This document shows, piece by piece, positions 1 to 11,483 of a stretch of 56,135 nt of DNA. This stretch comes from Tubiluchus corallicola (taxonomy: Eukaryota; Priapulida; Priapulimorpha; Priapulimorphida; Tubiluchidae), in NCBI GenBank assembly GCA_030141605.1, contig JAQGDQ010001194.1, positions 1-56,135 on the forward strand. The letters are read 5' to 3'. The notes under the pieces are model-generated. The model did no database searches. It worked only from the letters and a program-made list of their open reading frames with translations, and had not been told where the DNA came from. The stretch's first letter is position 1; each line of letters opens with the position of its first letter. Position numbers and translations under genes: made by a program.

Positions 1-1193
1 TAGGTGACGAAACCAAACATTTTAGCACTTAACCCTGTGAGCCAGCCCCTGGAAACCTCTACCAGCCAATGATGAATGGGTCTGCGAATTATTACAGAAA
101 ATGGAGTAAAAAGAATGGATTGCAAAAATAAGTTTAATATCGTCAATTTTGTTTTTCTGCGAAAAACATGGACGCCATCCGTTTTGTTGTTAACCTGTGA
201 ATTCTAGACGCTAGACGAGGGAGCTAGCAGCCGGACGCTCTGGACGCTGGAAGCCGGATGCTGGACGTTTTGATGTATCATAAGACAGCGTTCATTAGTG
301 TTATAATTGATTAGATTAGATTAATTATTACTGTTGTGTATTAATTGTTGTTATTACATTAACCTACTTATTATTTCTGGTAACCAGGTAGGTACTTTCA
401 TTATTTCATAACAAACTTGGTTTGCGTTTTCTGCTGCGTCATGTCACAACTTAGTAATTAGCTAGTGATAGGCCTTCAAACAAAAATGAAGATTTTTATC
501 AGATATTAGCATATACGCGCCATAAGAAGTTTCTTCGCATGCTCCAGGTGTTATACATTTCTCAGGCCTGTCATTCGTAACTACAACTTAGAGCTGACAA
601 TATCCCTCTCCTCAAGCTGCTAACAAATTACTGTGAATGATGTTCTAGATTTGATAGAAAGTGTGGCTTATGACGCATGAGATAGGTGGTTGTGTAGTGA
701 TAGTGTGCTTGGTGGTTAGTGAAGCTAGTTGAACACAGCCGTCTTGTGTTGGGTATAGCGAAACATTATAGCGAGTGGACTGTCAGAAATTTGTTCTCAT
801 CTATGGGAAGTTATTGTTGTGAAGTAACATCGGGCACAGGACACACAGAGGTGCTTGAATATGGATCAACTATTCTGCGTATTAATTGAACATTCTGTAT
901 ACTAAAACAGCAATTCGGGTACAATACCTCTCTTCTATTTTTGAGAAAGATTTCATTGAAGAATTTGAGCACCACAGAGAATGAAAAGTATTCTGCGTGT
1001 TACACTGATACTTAGATAATTTATTAACTGATAATTAATTGATAATTGAATAGATAATTTATTAACACTGAACAAGAACTCTCGCGGTTTCCAATTCATT
1101 TTTAACTAGCAGATTTTTTTTTGCTCTAGTGAAAGGCAACAGCCCCTCAGTAATTACATAAAAGTTTCTGAGAGAGATGAATCTCCAAGCAAT
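1..1193. other. Left flank, no gene recognised
   Basis: AT-rich sequence with no ORF or exon that I can support. Around 205-270 there is a short run of imperfect GGACGCT-like units. If the exchanger gene on the minus strand continues leftwards, its next exon should lie in this stretch or beyond the window edge; I did not find one here. Confidence 0.5.
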
Positions 1194-1265
1194 GTTTACG
1201 TTATATAATTTTTAGCACTACAATTTCTAGATGAGTTACAATACAACATAAAAATTTCAACTTAC

Positions 1266-1359
1266 CGCCGATAGCACAGCAGACGAAAAAGAAAAATACC
1301 CAGTCATGCGGCTCTACGCAACGCACATTAACAGTAGATTCTGCAGCTTCGGCTGGCAT
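1266..1359 (-). CDS. Exchanger-like first coding exon, copy A (duplicate)
   Basis: On the minus strand an ATG at 1359 opens 31 codons plus one base, ending at a strong donor (GTAAGT) after 1266. The peptide begins MPAEAAESTVNV and ends in a hydrophobic stretch, VFFFFVCCAIG. It is identical to copy B at 6574-6667. Splicing in phase to the exon at 4193-4471 works for copy B, which lies upstream of that exon. Copy A lies downstream of it, so it can only start a transcript that runs off the left edge, or it is a dead duplicate. Confidence 0.45.
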
Positions 1360-2731
1360 TATTCAAACGACCTTCCTGAATTTAATATTCCTTTTAAACA
1401 AAACGAAATCAAACAAATTAACAAAATCATGATCAAAGCGGTTACAAACGTTATGAACAACATTACTGTAAGTCGTGCATGCTTTGATGCAAACATGAAA
1501 GACAATGTTACAACGCATGCGTACAAGAAGAAGAGTCAGTGTCATAGATTTAAATGCGTGCGCAGAAACAAGGGCAAGCGCGGCATTTAAATAAATAATA
1601 TAGTTATAAAATATAGAAATATATACGTATATTTATCAATAATCGTTTATTTGTAGTGTCACCATGTTTTATAATTGAAATTGCATGTATGTCTTGTTTT
1701 TTGTTTTGTAGCAATTTTTGGCACTAAAACATGTATTGAGACTATATTAGTTTTATCGGATGGTGCAGAAAAAATGTGCCGGTAACTGCAATAACATTAG
1801 AAACAAGTGCTCTGCAACGTACAAAATAGAAATTTCACAGCGTGGTAAATATTACAATACATAGATTTTTGGCTATGAAAATTACAAGTTTATAGTTTTA
1901 GTAATTTTTAAGCTGTGACCAAAAAATATTTGCACGCTAAAGGCTCACTGACATGCCAAAAATGTTTTTTTTTACATATTTACCATATTTTGAACAAATT
2001 CATGTATAAATGACCCGACAATTACTATGAAAGTAATTTATTTAGCTTGAATCCTCACGATTTTGTCACAATTAGTTATTTAATTTCGATTTGTGCAAAT
2101 TTATCAGACGCTGTGGTCTTAAGAAACATACTCGAGCAATTAATGTCAGATAATCATCACTTCAAAATTAACCATATCAACGTATTTAACTCACTCAATA
2201 CAGCAAAACAACAAAGACACCAATTTTATTTTTATTTTCTTTCTATAATACTTTGATTGAAACATCTGCACGTTTTTTGCGCTACCTACTGTAGTTTATA
2301 TATATGATACAACTTATGCTAGACGGGTGCAAACATAATGGCTAAAGGTATCGTTGCTCAATGTTCAGTCAGGAGCACCAAGTCTCCAAATTGCCGTCGG
2401 AAATAAATCATTTTGAATGTTATTTCATGAGTGTGCTGGTGTATACAGAAGGTGATTTCAAAGATTGACCATAGTGTGTGTCCAGGGACTCCAGAATGTA
2501 CTAGCGGGCGTAACTGCTCAGTGCTCAAGTATAACCCAAAGTCATGGTTAAAATAATGTTAAACGTGATTGTAATAGTTCCGAAATAGTAATCAACAAAA
2601 AATATTAAATTTGTTGAACGGGGATTGTTAATGCATCAGTGCTCTATTAAAGGTACATGGGCCTGTTTACTTTTGATTTCTTTTTCAGTTATTGAAGTTT
2701 ATAATAATTAATATATTAACTAGAAAAGAAA

Positions 2732-3062
2732 ACATTTTGCCCGAAAAATTCATTAATTTAGTTGTTGATTCTAGAACTAGAGGACATAATTTAAAACTGT
2801 CTAGAGAGCGGTCACGTCTTGACATTCGTGATTTCAAGGATTGACTATAGTGTGTCCAGGGACTCCAGAATGTATTATTAGCTGGCATAGCCGCTCAGTG
2901 CTCAAGTATAATCCTAAATATTCATTTTCTGTGAGAGTTGTGAATGAATGGAATAATCTGCCTGCCATGGTGATTGCCGCACCAACCACAGTAAAGTTTA
3001 AATCCTTAATCGACAATTATTTTGTGGAAAAATATGGGGTTCCTATGAGTGTACTCGTTTAA
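2732..3062 (+). mobile_element. LINE ORF2 3' relic (in repeat copy A)
   Basis: Two reading frames carry the familiar C-terminal end of a CR1/Jockey-like reverse transcriptase ORF: an RTRGHNLKLSRERSRLDI stretch from about 2770, then, after a frameshift, SVRVVNEWNNLPAMVIAAPT and FKSLIDNYF ending at the stop at 3062. The frameshift and missing upstream domains make it a dead 5'-truncated fragment. The clade is inferred from motif shape only. Confidence 0.7.
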
Positions 3063-3096
3063 CCCCTAATCATGACAGTATAACAGTTTCTGTATT

Positions 3097-3308
3097 ATGC
3101 TATTGTTGTTATGTTTGTTTTTACGAAAAAAAACTTTGTCTGTGGAGATGGGGCGAGGAAAGACCGTAGGTCATCTACTCACTCACCCCTTATAATTTGA
3201 TACTGATGACAGAAAAAAGAATTGATGACACAGAATGCAAATAAACTAATCAAAAATAAAGCAATAACAAAAGCAAAATAATAAAAACAAACATAACAAC
3301 AATAGCAT
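3097..3308. repeat. 27-bp perfect inverted repeat with 158-bp spacer
   Basis: Arms at 3097-3123 and 3282-3308 are exact reverse complements (first arm begins ATGCTATTGTTGTTATG). The left arm straddles the right breakpoint of duplication copy A at 3101. The spacer holds a stretch resembling a LINE 3' UTR (around 3138-3190). Confidence 0.75.
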
Positions 3309-3635
3309 AAGTGAAAAAAAAGAGTAATAATAAATGAAGATGATGAACACGTGTGACAATAATTAGTTACAAATTAAATAAAATGATAATAATGTACAGT
3401 TGTTTACAAAATTCTCGACAACAAAAAATAATGTGTATATGATTATATAACAGAAAAAAAGAAACATAAAAGCAAAGCAAAGCAGCTAATTTATGTCACC
3501 GTCCAAATTAATCGCTAATTGGGTATAGTGCGTACACAAAAAATGTGTTTTAGCAGTTTTTTTATAAAATAATTTTTATAAACAAACAGTGGTAAAATAA
3601 AATGACGATGAAATTAATCACAATGCCATAATTTA

Positions 3636-4110
3636 CCGTATTTTCCCATGTATAAGAGACCCTTGTGTATAAGAGACCCCTTCAATTTTTTAGGCAAAAA
3701 TTCTGGGAAAAAGTTTTTTGGTAATGAATAACTTTATTCATCATAGAAATCATTAAATTCCTCATCACTCTCATCAACTGGAGTCAGACCTTCAGCAATT
3801 CCAGCCAGTTCATCATCAGAGGAGTCACTCTGCTCCAAAATGGCATTGTCCTCTTTTGACATTTAAAAAAATAATAACTTACCCGGTACATTAATTTTAT
3901 CATTAGAATTTAGCCATGGAGAAGATTTATTGAAAGGAAACTATAATTATTCGAAATAAAACAGTTGTAGAGCACTTATTTCTTTAAAATCATTAGTGTC
4001 ACAATTTATGCATCTTATTGAAAAGACTTACTCCCATGTATAAGAGACCCCTTATTTTTAAAGTGAAAATTCTGAGCAAAAAAGGGTCTCTTATACACGG
4101 GAAAATACGG
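3636..4110 (-). mobile_element. Tc1/mariner (pogo-like) deletion derivative with TA target-site duplication
   Basis: Terminal inverted repeats start CCGTATTTTCCCATGTATAA and end in its near reverse complement, flanked by TA on both sides (3634-3635 and 4111-4112). On the minus strand 3862-3734 is an intact 42-codon ORF ending in an acidic DESDEEFNDFYDE tail and a stop, which looks like the C-terminal end of a pogo/Tigger-type transposase. The catalytic domain is missing. It sits 80 bp from the exchanger exon 2. Superfamily is inferred from the TA duplication and the repeat ends. Confidence 0.7.
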
Positions 4111-4192
4111 TATGTAGATTTGAAATATAGAATATCTAAACATCTAAACATATCTAAACATAAAGAATATAAAAACTGCTATAGCTACTTAC

Positions 4193-4471
4193 TTGTTCCG
4201 AATATGGAAAATGCAATGATTTGTGCGAAGTATTCGAAGAACATGTGTGAGTTAACGTTGAAGGCAACGGAAAACATGATAATGGGCAGGAACACGTCCA
4301 CGCCGAGATGTGGATTCAAATCAGAAAGAGCTTTGGGACTAAACAACGCGTAACGAAACGAGCTGCCAATCACTCCAATAATGCAGCCAATAATGAAAAA
4401 AATGGCAGGATAAGGTAGCTGCAGTTTTCTACTGAAGCGCGACCAAACATTTTGAAATGTTCTCAGCAAAG
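4193..4471 (-). CDS. Na+/H+ exchanger-like (SLC9C/CPA1 type) exon 2
   Basis: On the minus strand an acceptor (TTGTTTTAG) precedes 4471 and a donor (GTAAGTAG) follows 4193. The exon is open over 279 nt and joins the first exon in phase (G|CT, Ala). The peptide runs LLRTFQNVWSRFSRKLQLPY, then PAIFFIIGCIIGVIG, a loop, then DVFLPIIMFSVAFNV and IIAFSIFG. This is the early transmembrane pattern of the CPA1 exchanger family: a short basic segment, LPYP-type start of a helix, then FLPxxxFSxAF. The FNVNSHMF stretch resembles sperm-type SLC9C exchangers more than the NHE1-9 group, but this is by eye. Later exons are not in the window. Confidence 0.6.
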
Positions 4472-4837
4472 CTAAAACAAGAGAGGAAGATTAATAGCGT
4501 CACACTGACGTCAGTGGTATTTTTGATTTGCGTTTTTTGCACAAACTTCCAGTCCCAAAGTCAGAAGTCAACTTTGGTCCTGTGGAAGCTGACACAGAAA
4601 AGTGGTGCACAGACAAAGCGAACATACTATTAAAGCCTACTTAAGCAGAAGACCTATGTATTTTATTTTCATTTTTAACGTTGTTAACGTTTTTTGCAGA
4701 ATTGGTCCTTCTAAGTTTTTCCACAGAAAGAGTACACGACTTTTTAATCATAAAATTTATAATAAAACTATATTTTTTCGACCAAATAAAATTTTCAGTG
4801 CCGTGTTTTGATAAGGTTCTTCTAACATAGCTAATAC

Positions 4838-5280
4838 TCGTGCAAACAGACTTGCATGGACAGCAACTCTATAATCAAGTGCTCAATCATTTCTACTTTG
4901 TAATTCTCTGCCATTACAGGTTAAACAAATCAGGTCCCACCAGCATTTAAAACAAAATTAAAATCATTAATATTAACGAAATATAAAATACCATCTCACC
5001 AATACGACAACATACTTACCAATTCAGAATTTCTATATCTACGGGCACATTAATTAAATAAATCACGGTTTTTAATTTATGAAAATAGCTGTAAATACGT
5101 TTTATATTTAGCGTCATTATATTTTGTTTCTACTCTTTTCGGGTTACAGCACAGCAGTTTACATTGCACTGACGCATTTGCCTTTAGCAAGTTTTTATTA
5201 ACTAACAATGATTGATCATATGTAATATATATATATATGGCATAATTAGATTTAATAGATTTATTTCGCAATAAACATAT
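4838..5280 (+). mobile_element. LINE 3' end fragment
   Basis: Matches the repeat at 46582-46936. A degenerate coding end (CNSLPLQVKQIRSHQH, like the WNSLP motif of LINE ORF2 C-termini) is followed by a shared 3' UTR and an AATAAA near 5268. Truncated and not coding now. Confidence 0.6.
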
Positions 5281-5550
5281 ACATATACATTACATGTGCA
5301 TCGATAATCAGTTTTTGTTAATACAAAATTGTGATACAATTCATGAATTCTGCGCTAGAGACCTAAGAAGCTAGCTTATGGTAGGCCACTAGAATTAGTT
5401 ACGAAAGAAATTACAATATATACAGATACAATATTACAATATATACAAATATAAATACGGGTGGGAAGTAATAAAAATATTATTATACTAGAGGGGAAGT
5501 TTTTGAAAATGAAAAACAACAAATCATGATTGAGTGATCAGTTATATGTT

Positions 5551-5817
5551 TCAAGTAAGTTTAATATATATATATATATATTTAAATATAGACAGCGAGC
5601 TGGCATTTTTAATAGCTGGAGCAATTGAATTCCATATGTAAGGGCCATTGTATTTAATAGAAAATTTTCTAACATTTGCGTTACACTGTATGTAGTGATA
5701 GTTCAGTCTATAACGTGTGCCGTAATTATGTATCTCAGCATTCAAACAAAAATAATCAGTAAATAATATGAGAGAATTTGTGCATGAAAATGGCAGTTTG
5801 GAACTTATTAATGTCAT
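5551..5817 (-). mobile_element. LINE ORF2 C-terminal relic
   Basis: The minus-strand frame contains HNYGTRYRLNYHY, then VRKFSIKYNGPYIWNSIAPA and a FKY ending. The spacing of YGTR, the GPxIWNS motif and the closing FK is typical of the last 70-80 residues of Jockey/RTE-like LINE reverse transcriptases. Only this end is left, followed by an AT microsatellite. Confidence 0.7.
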
Positions 5818-6573
5818 AAATGTTTAGAAATGTTTGCGAGCTATGTCTGTTCTTCCAATCAATCTTCTTACAGCGCATTGTGAAAACAAATGATCAGAAC
5901 ATAAGCACATTTGGCAGCTTCTGAGTTTCTGCATCACGCTGCACATTGTTGAAAAAAATTTGAGGTCAACGACAAAGGTCGGTGTCCCATAACACTTGGT
6001 AAATTCCACATTTCCTGCATTTCAAAAACGTCAAAAAAGATATGGTCGAAACAACCAAATCTAGCATTCTAATCATGCGTTTTTTACATTATATTAAATG
6101 ACAACCTTTTTATTGCTATTATGCAAACACTTGGCGGCGGACGAATATCGGCACAATATTTACAGAATCTTGTAACTCAGTGACATCTACGTCAACGAGT
6201 TACAACTTTGGATACAATAATACGAGATCAAATTTATTTATGATTAAGCAGGATAAGATTTCCATAGTGGACTAAATACACTCATAAGCGTCAATAATTG
6301 TTTCGCTTACAAAAAATGTATCAAGCAGCCCCAGGTCAAATTGCATCTAAATAAAAGTAAAATAACATTACCATCCAAAAGACCTACATAATAAGGCTAC
6401 ATACATTCGTTATCGTGCCTGACGGTACTTCAAACTCCAATTTTACATAGGTCGATTTGATATACACACACACTTATGTAGATCTGAATACAATAGGTTT
6501 AGTTTACGTTATATAATTTTTAGCACTACAATTTCTAGATGAGTTACAATACAACATAAAAATTTCAACTTAC

Positions 6574-6667
6574 CGCCGATAGCACAGCAGACGAAAAAGA
6601 AAAATACCCAGTCATGCGGCTCTACGCAACGCACATTAACAGTAGATTCTGCAGCTTCGGCTGGCAT
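6574..6667 (-). CDS. Na+/H+ exchanger-like first coding exon (copy B, in order with exon 2)
   Basis: The minus-strand ATG at 6667 begins a peptide starting MPAEAAESTVNVRCVEPHDW and continuing into the first transmembrane segment (VFFFFVCCAIG). The donor after 6574 is GTAAGT. The split codon G|CT joins the exon at 4471 across a 2.1 kb intron and gives CAIGALLRTFQNV, a smooth membrane-helix-to-loop transition typical of exchanger N-termini. The start is chosen because it is the first in-frame ATG. Function, if the family is right: electroneutral Na+/H+ exchange across a membrane, in SLC9C members in the sperm flagellum. Confidence 0.6.
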
Positions 6668-8035
6668 TATTCAAACGACCTTCCTGAATTTAATATTCCT
6701 TTTAAACAAAACGAAATCAAACAAATTAACAAAATCATGATCAAAGCGGTTACAAACGTTATGAACAACATTACTGTAAGTCGTGCATGCTTTGATGCAA
6801 ACATGAAAGACAATGTTACAACGCATGCGTACAAGAAGAAGAGTCAGTGTCATAGATTTAAATGCGTGCGCAGAAACAAGGGCAAGCGCGGCATTTAAAT
6901 AAATAATATAGTTATAAAATATAGAAATATATACGTATATTTATCAATAATCGTTTATTTGTAGTGTCGCCATGTTTTATAATTGAAATTGCATGTATGT
7001 CTTGTTTTTTGTTTTGTAGCAATTTTTGGCACTAAAACATGTATTGAGACTATATTAGTTTTATCGGATGGTGCAGAAAAAATGTGCCGGTAACTGCAAT
7101 AACATTAGAAACAAGTGCTCTGCAACGTACAAAATAGAAATTTCACAGCGTGGTAAATATTACAATACATAGATTTTTGGCTATGAAAATTACAAGTTTA
7201 TAGTTTTAGTAATTTTTAAGCTGTGACCAAAAAATATTTGCACGCTAAAGGCTCACTGACATGCCAAAAATGTTTTTTTACATATTTACCATATTTTGAA
7301 CAAATTCACGTATAAATGACCCGACAATTACTATGAAAGTAATTTATTTAGCTTGAATCCTCACGATTTTGTCACAATTAGTTATTTAATTTCGATTTGT
7401 GCAAATTTATCAGACGCTGTGGTCTTAAGAAACATACTCGAGCAATTAATGTCAGATAATCATCACTTCAAAATTAACCATATCAACGTATTTAACGCAC
7501 TCAATACAGCAAAACAACAAAGACACCAATTTTATTTTTATTTTCTTTCTATAATACTTTGATTGAAACATCTGCACGTTTTTTGCGCTACCTACTGTAG
7601 TTTATATATATGATACAACTTATGCTAGACGGGTGCAAACATAATGGCTAAAGGTATCGTTGCTCAATGTTCAGTCAGGAGCACCAAGTCTCCAAATTGC
7701 CGTCGGAAATAAATCATTTTGAATGTTATTTCATGAGTGTGCTGGTGTATACAGAAGGTGATTTCAAAGATTGACCATAGTGTGTGTCCAGGGACTCCAG
7801 AATGTACTAGCGTGTAACTGCTCAGTGCTCAAGTATAACCCAAAGTCATGGTTAAAATAATGTTAAACGTGATTGTAATAGTTCCGAAATAGTAATCAAA
7901 AAAAAATATTAAATTTGTTGAACGGGAATTGTTAATGCATCAGTGCTCTATTAAAGGTACATGGGCCTGTTTACTTTTGATTTCTTTTTCAGTTATTGAA
8001 GTTTATAATAATTAATATATTAACTAGAAAAGAAA

Positions 8036-8366
8036 ACATTTTGCCCGAAAAATTCATTAATTTAGTTGTTGATTCTAGAACTAGAGGACATAATTTAAAA
8101 CTGTTTAGAGAGCGGTCACGTCTTGACATTCGTGATTTCAAGGATTGACTATAGTGTGTCCAGGGACTCCAGAATGTATTATTAGCTGGCATAGCCGATC
8201 AGTGCTCAAGTATAATCCTAAATATTCATTTTCTGTGAGAGTTGTGAATGAATGGAATAATCTGCCTGCCATGGTGATTGCCGCACCAACCACAGTAAAG
8301 TTTAAATCCTTAATCGACAATTATTTTGTGGAAAAATATGGGGTTCCTATGAGTGTACTCGTTTAA
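8036..8366 (+). mobile_element. LINE ORF2 3' relic (in repeat copy B)
   Basis: Same relic as at 2732-3062, duplicated with the surrounding block, with the same frameshift between the RTRGHNLKL part and the VVNEWNNLP part. Confidence 0.7.
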
Positions 8367-8988
8367 CCCCTAATCATGACAGTATAACAGTTTCTGTATT
8401 ATGCTCGTAAGTTATGTTTACCTCGTTCTAATGAGTCCCAATTTTATTATTAGTAACAGTTACAATAATACATGAATTTTATTCCTTTTAGTATCCTTTT
8501 TAGAGCCAATAGTTTGCATTGTAGAGATTCCCTTCGAGTAAGAACTACAAACCGTGACTGTTATCTATGAATAAAATTATTACTGTAAGTCTTTTAATTG
8601 TACTCAGAAATATGAATCTTCACAAGGATTTTTATTAGACCGCACAATCCTGCTGTAATACTGTGTATATTTATGTACTTCATCTACGTTTTCATTCTTT
8701 TGTTAGTAAGAGTGATGCAAAAATATTCAAAATTTTCATGATGACTAGTAAAATTAACATGTATGAAGCAGTAAATGCTTTTAAAAAGAAAAGGTGTTAT
8801 CAGAATATCCAGAAAACTTAAGATTCGAGAAATCCCTTCACTTATATAAAACTAAAAAAATCTTGAAATTTTATATCACCTTACTGCCTAATTTCACAGA
8901 GGTGATTCGCAGTGGCTATACTAATATCTCTATCAGGCTCCTGTATATCCATATCATAAAGGAGAAAGCAAAAAAGAAACCTGTAAAC

Positions 8989-9393
8989 CAGGGGCGTGCA
9001 AACTGCGGCCCGCCGAGAGATCTTGTGCGGCCCACGAAGAGGTTTGTCAACGTAATGAAAGTGCGGCCCGGGCGATCCAGCTGAAGTCTGCACCAATATC
9101 GCAAAGATAATGCGCGTTGTTTTTTCCTCTAGATCGGATGGCAGTAACCCTTACAAGACCGTTGTCACTTTCGGATATGACGAAATATATGGTTTTCAAT
9201 GTAAATTTAAATAACTTCTAAAATAGTTTCTTGAGTGTAGTAGTGCAGTAGTAAAGATGTGCACAAATTGGATGCAAAAAAGTCGTTATTAGGTCCTACT
9301 GTACTTGGCACCTTGATCTAACTGCATGTTGCCCACAGGAATTGCGGGAAAGTTTAATGTGACCTGGCTGGTCAGGTAATTTGCACACCCCTG
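8989..9393. mobile_element. hAT non-autonomous element with 8-bp target-site duplication
   Basis: Ends are CAGGGGCGTGCAAAC and TTTGCACACCCCTG in inverted orientation, flanked by an exact 8-bp duplication CTGTAAAC (8981-8988 and 9394-9401). The 8-bp duplication and CAGGGG ends are diagnostic of hAT. Related copies lie at 47422-47898 and 51068-51723. No transposase is left. Confidence 0.92.
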
Positions 9394-9559
9394 CTGTAAA
9401 CCTATCAAGCTGTTATTCTTTTATTCTTACACCTCTACATTGACCCCATAATTTCTCTAAATTTTATCACTTTGGTGATTCGAGCATTGATTCTTGCTAG
9501 TTTGCTCGTATTTAATGAACTTAGATCTTCTTTATTCACTGCATAATTTCCAAATATTT

Positions 9560-10315
9560 TTTAGTTACTTCACATTTCAACAGATTTTCCATTGTATCAA
9601 ACTCCTTCACACACAGTGGACACATCAAATCATCCTTACACTCATTTTTATAATTACACTTTAATTTTATCATTCATTTCCATTCAGTAATTTCATATAC
9701 AGTTTTTTCAATACACTGCATCACATAATTTGTTGCCTGTTCCCAATTTTCCACACTGTTTTTCATGAATCTCAGTTTTGTCATATTATCACACTTTTTC
9801 ACAGCTACTACTTTTAGATACTTTTTAACTGCTTTTTTAAATACCTTTTTTCATTGTGACTTCAATAAGCTTCACATTCTTTCGGCATTTATATCTAAAT
9901 CATACATATTTGTAGTTTCTCTAATTTTTGTCCCCCCCTCCCAGTTTCTGGGAATGTTTTTGTCACATATACTCAACAGCAACTTTTTAGCATCTCTTTT
10001 ACTTTTGGGTATCAGCATACTTCGGTACCACATTAATTTTTTATAATATATTATTTGTCTCAATGGCCAAAGGGTCATCATTAGGTCACCTAGTCGTCAT
10101 TAGGCCCCAACAACTCGTAGACATTTTCTGTTTCATAATACATCTTAGGGCTTCTTTTTGCTAGTTTTTTTATTTCTTTGTAGTTCATTGCTGTTAATTT
10201 ACTTCACGCCTTCATATTAAAAATTAAGCTAGGAATCATCGTTGTCTTGTACACTAACTGCATTATTTTTATAGCTTCAATTCCTACAGCACCAGCTAAT
10301 TCAAGAGCTTGTATT
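9560..10315 (-). mobile_element. LINE ORF2 C-terminal relic with CPLC zinc-finger-like end
   Basis: Minus-strand frames, broken by stops and frameshifts, read LELAGAVGIEAIKIMQLVYK, then LMWYRSMLIPKSKRDAKKL, then KVVAVKKCDNMTKLRF, and end with DLMCPLCVKEFDTMENLLKC. The order of helical thumb-region motifs followed by CPLC-x8-ENLLKC is that of the C-terminal end of non-LTR retrotransposon polyproteins. Dead fragment. Confidence 0.65.
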
Positions 10316-11483
10316 AGCAGCAGTGCAAAGTAAAACTTGCAAATTTAAACTCTTGTGATAAGCATTAGTAGCATCCATTTTGGCAGTATATCATTTGAAG
10401 CAAATTTAGAACAAAATTGAGGAAATTTTGAAAAATAACCAGAGCATACGTAGTGCACACTTGACTAGCTAAGCTAAATTATAAATTACTTTATGTTGTC
10501 AGTATAGTCAAAATAATCAAAAGAGCAAGTGACTCACACTGGGAAAGTTAGTCAGTGACATTTAACTTCCCCTTTAAATAAATAGATATAAATAAATAGA
10601 TAGATATATTCCCATTAGATATCAATTAGTATAGATAGATGGATCCTACTGTACAATCCACTCACTTCATTGTTAAAGTTAAAAGTTATGATTTTAAAGT
10701 TAAACTGTGTGGTAAATGTACAGTAATATAGTTCACAATGTGAGAATTGAGCTTGCTGCCATTTATTGCATTTGCTTTTCTAACTGTGCGACTGCATCAG
10801 CAGGGCTTTCACCTGCATTGTTAGTTCTTAGCAAAGTTTATTTCTTTTTCCATTTCAATCTTAATTTACAGAAAGCAAAACTCAGTACTATAATACTGCT
10901 GCACTATTTTAGAGTAGTTGTAATTCAACTGCAACGAAAAGTAGTTTTTGAGAGGAATAGCTGAGTTTCCGCAATGCGTACCTGGTGACTTAAAGTCATT
11001 TTATTTGCATAACTGCAATTTTCCTTTCATGTAACATGGTTTTCATACACTCCATTATGTGTATTAGAATATTTGTATTCTCTGTTTTTTTCTGAAACAC
11101 CCTGTATTATATGGGTTTTTACATGAAAACTGCACTTGTTGAATCTGTATACAACCCCTAATGTTTGCTAAATTGTGCAAATATATGTAACACTTCGTTA
11201 ACAGCGATTCTGGCAAAGCAATTTGGAACGGACTTGCGCCATTGTTAAACACGCTTCGTCAACATACCTGTTCCTTCCTACATTGCAGGGATAAATTATG
11301 AATGCTTACACTGACAGTGCATTTTTGTTTCTGATTTTTGCTGTGAGGAATCTAAACATGTATTAGATTCAATAGATGTGAGCAGGTGCGACATCTTATA
11401 ATACTGCATCTGCTAATATTTGTAGTGAAATTTGTGTCTTGTAGTGTAATCTGTTTTATTAAATAAAGTGTTGTGACTTTAAG
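10316..11483. other. Gene-free stretch
   Basis: AT-rich, no supported exon on either strand, no repeat ends recognised. Confidence 0.4.

Larger units (their letters stand above)
1194..3101. repeat. 1.9 kb direct repeat, copy A
   Basis: This block matches 6502-8405 almost base for base; I count only about ten substitutions plus a few small indels. It contains a copy of the exchanger first exon (1266-1359, minus strand), its upstream flank and a LINE 3' relic. Homology starts abruptly at 1194 and stops at 3101. The sequences outside both ends differ from those around copy B, so this is a bounded duplication and not a larger tandem unit. The ends lack TG...CA and I see no reverse transcriptase between the copies, so LTRs are unlikely. 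Confidence 0.9.
6502..8405. repeat. 1.9 kb direct repeat, copy B
   Basis: Partner of 1194-3101, same orientation, period about 5.3 kb. It holds the exchanger first exon that is correctly placed upstream of exon 2, its 5' flank (so probably its promoter) and a LINE 3' relic at 8036-8366. The near identity implies a recent duplication or an assembly artefact from two haplotypes. Confidence 0.9.

Noticed and set aside
1306-1590. 94-codon ORF on the plus strand (repeated at 6614-6898)
   Set aside because: It overlaps, in antisense, the first exon of the exchanger-like gene, whose minus-strand reading has a good donor and membrane-helix sequence. The plus-strand peptide has no recognisable pattern.
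1194-8405. LTR retrotransposon with 1.9 kb LTRs
   Set aside because: No TG...CA ends, no target duplication, no gag/pol between, and the 'LTRs' contain a gene exon and a LINE relic.
9765-10046. 93-codon plus-strand ORF
   Set aside because: Antisense to a LINE relic whose minus-strand frames show clear non-LTR retrotransposon motifs.
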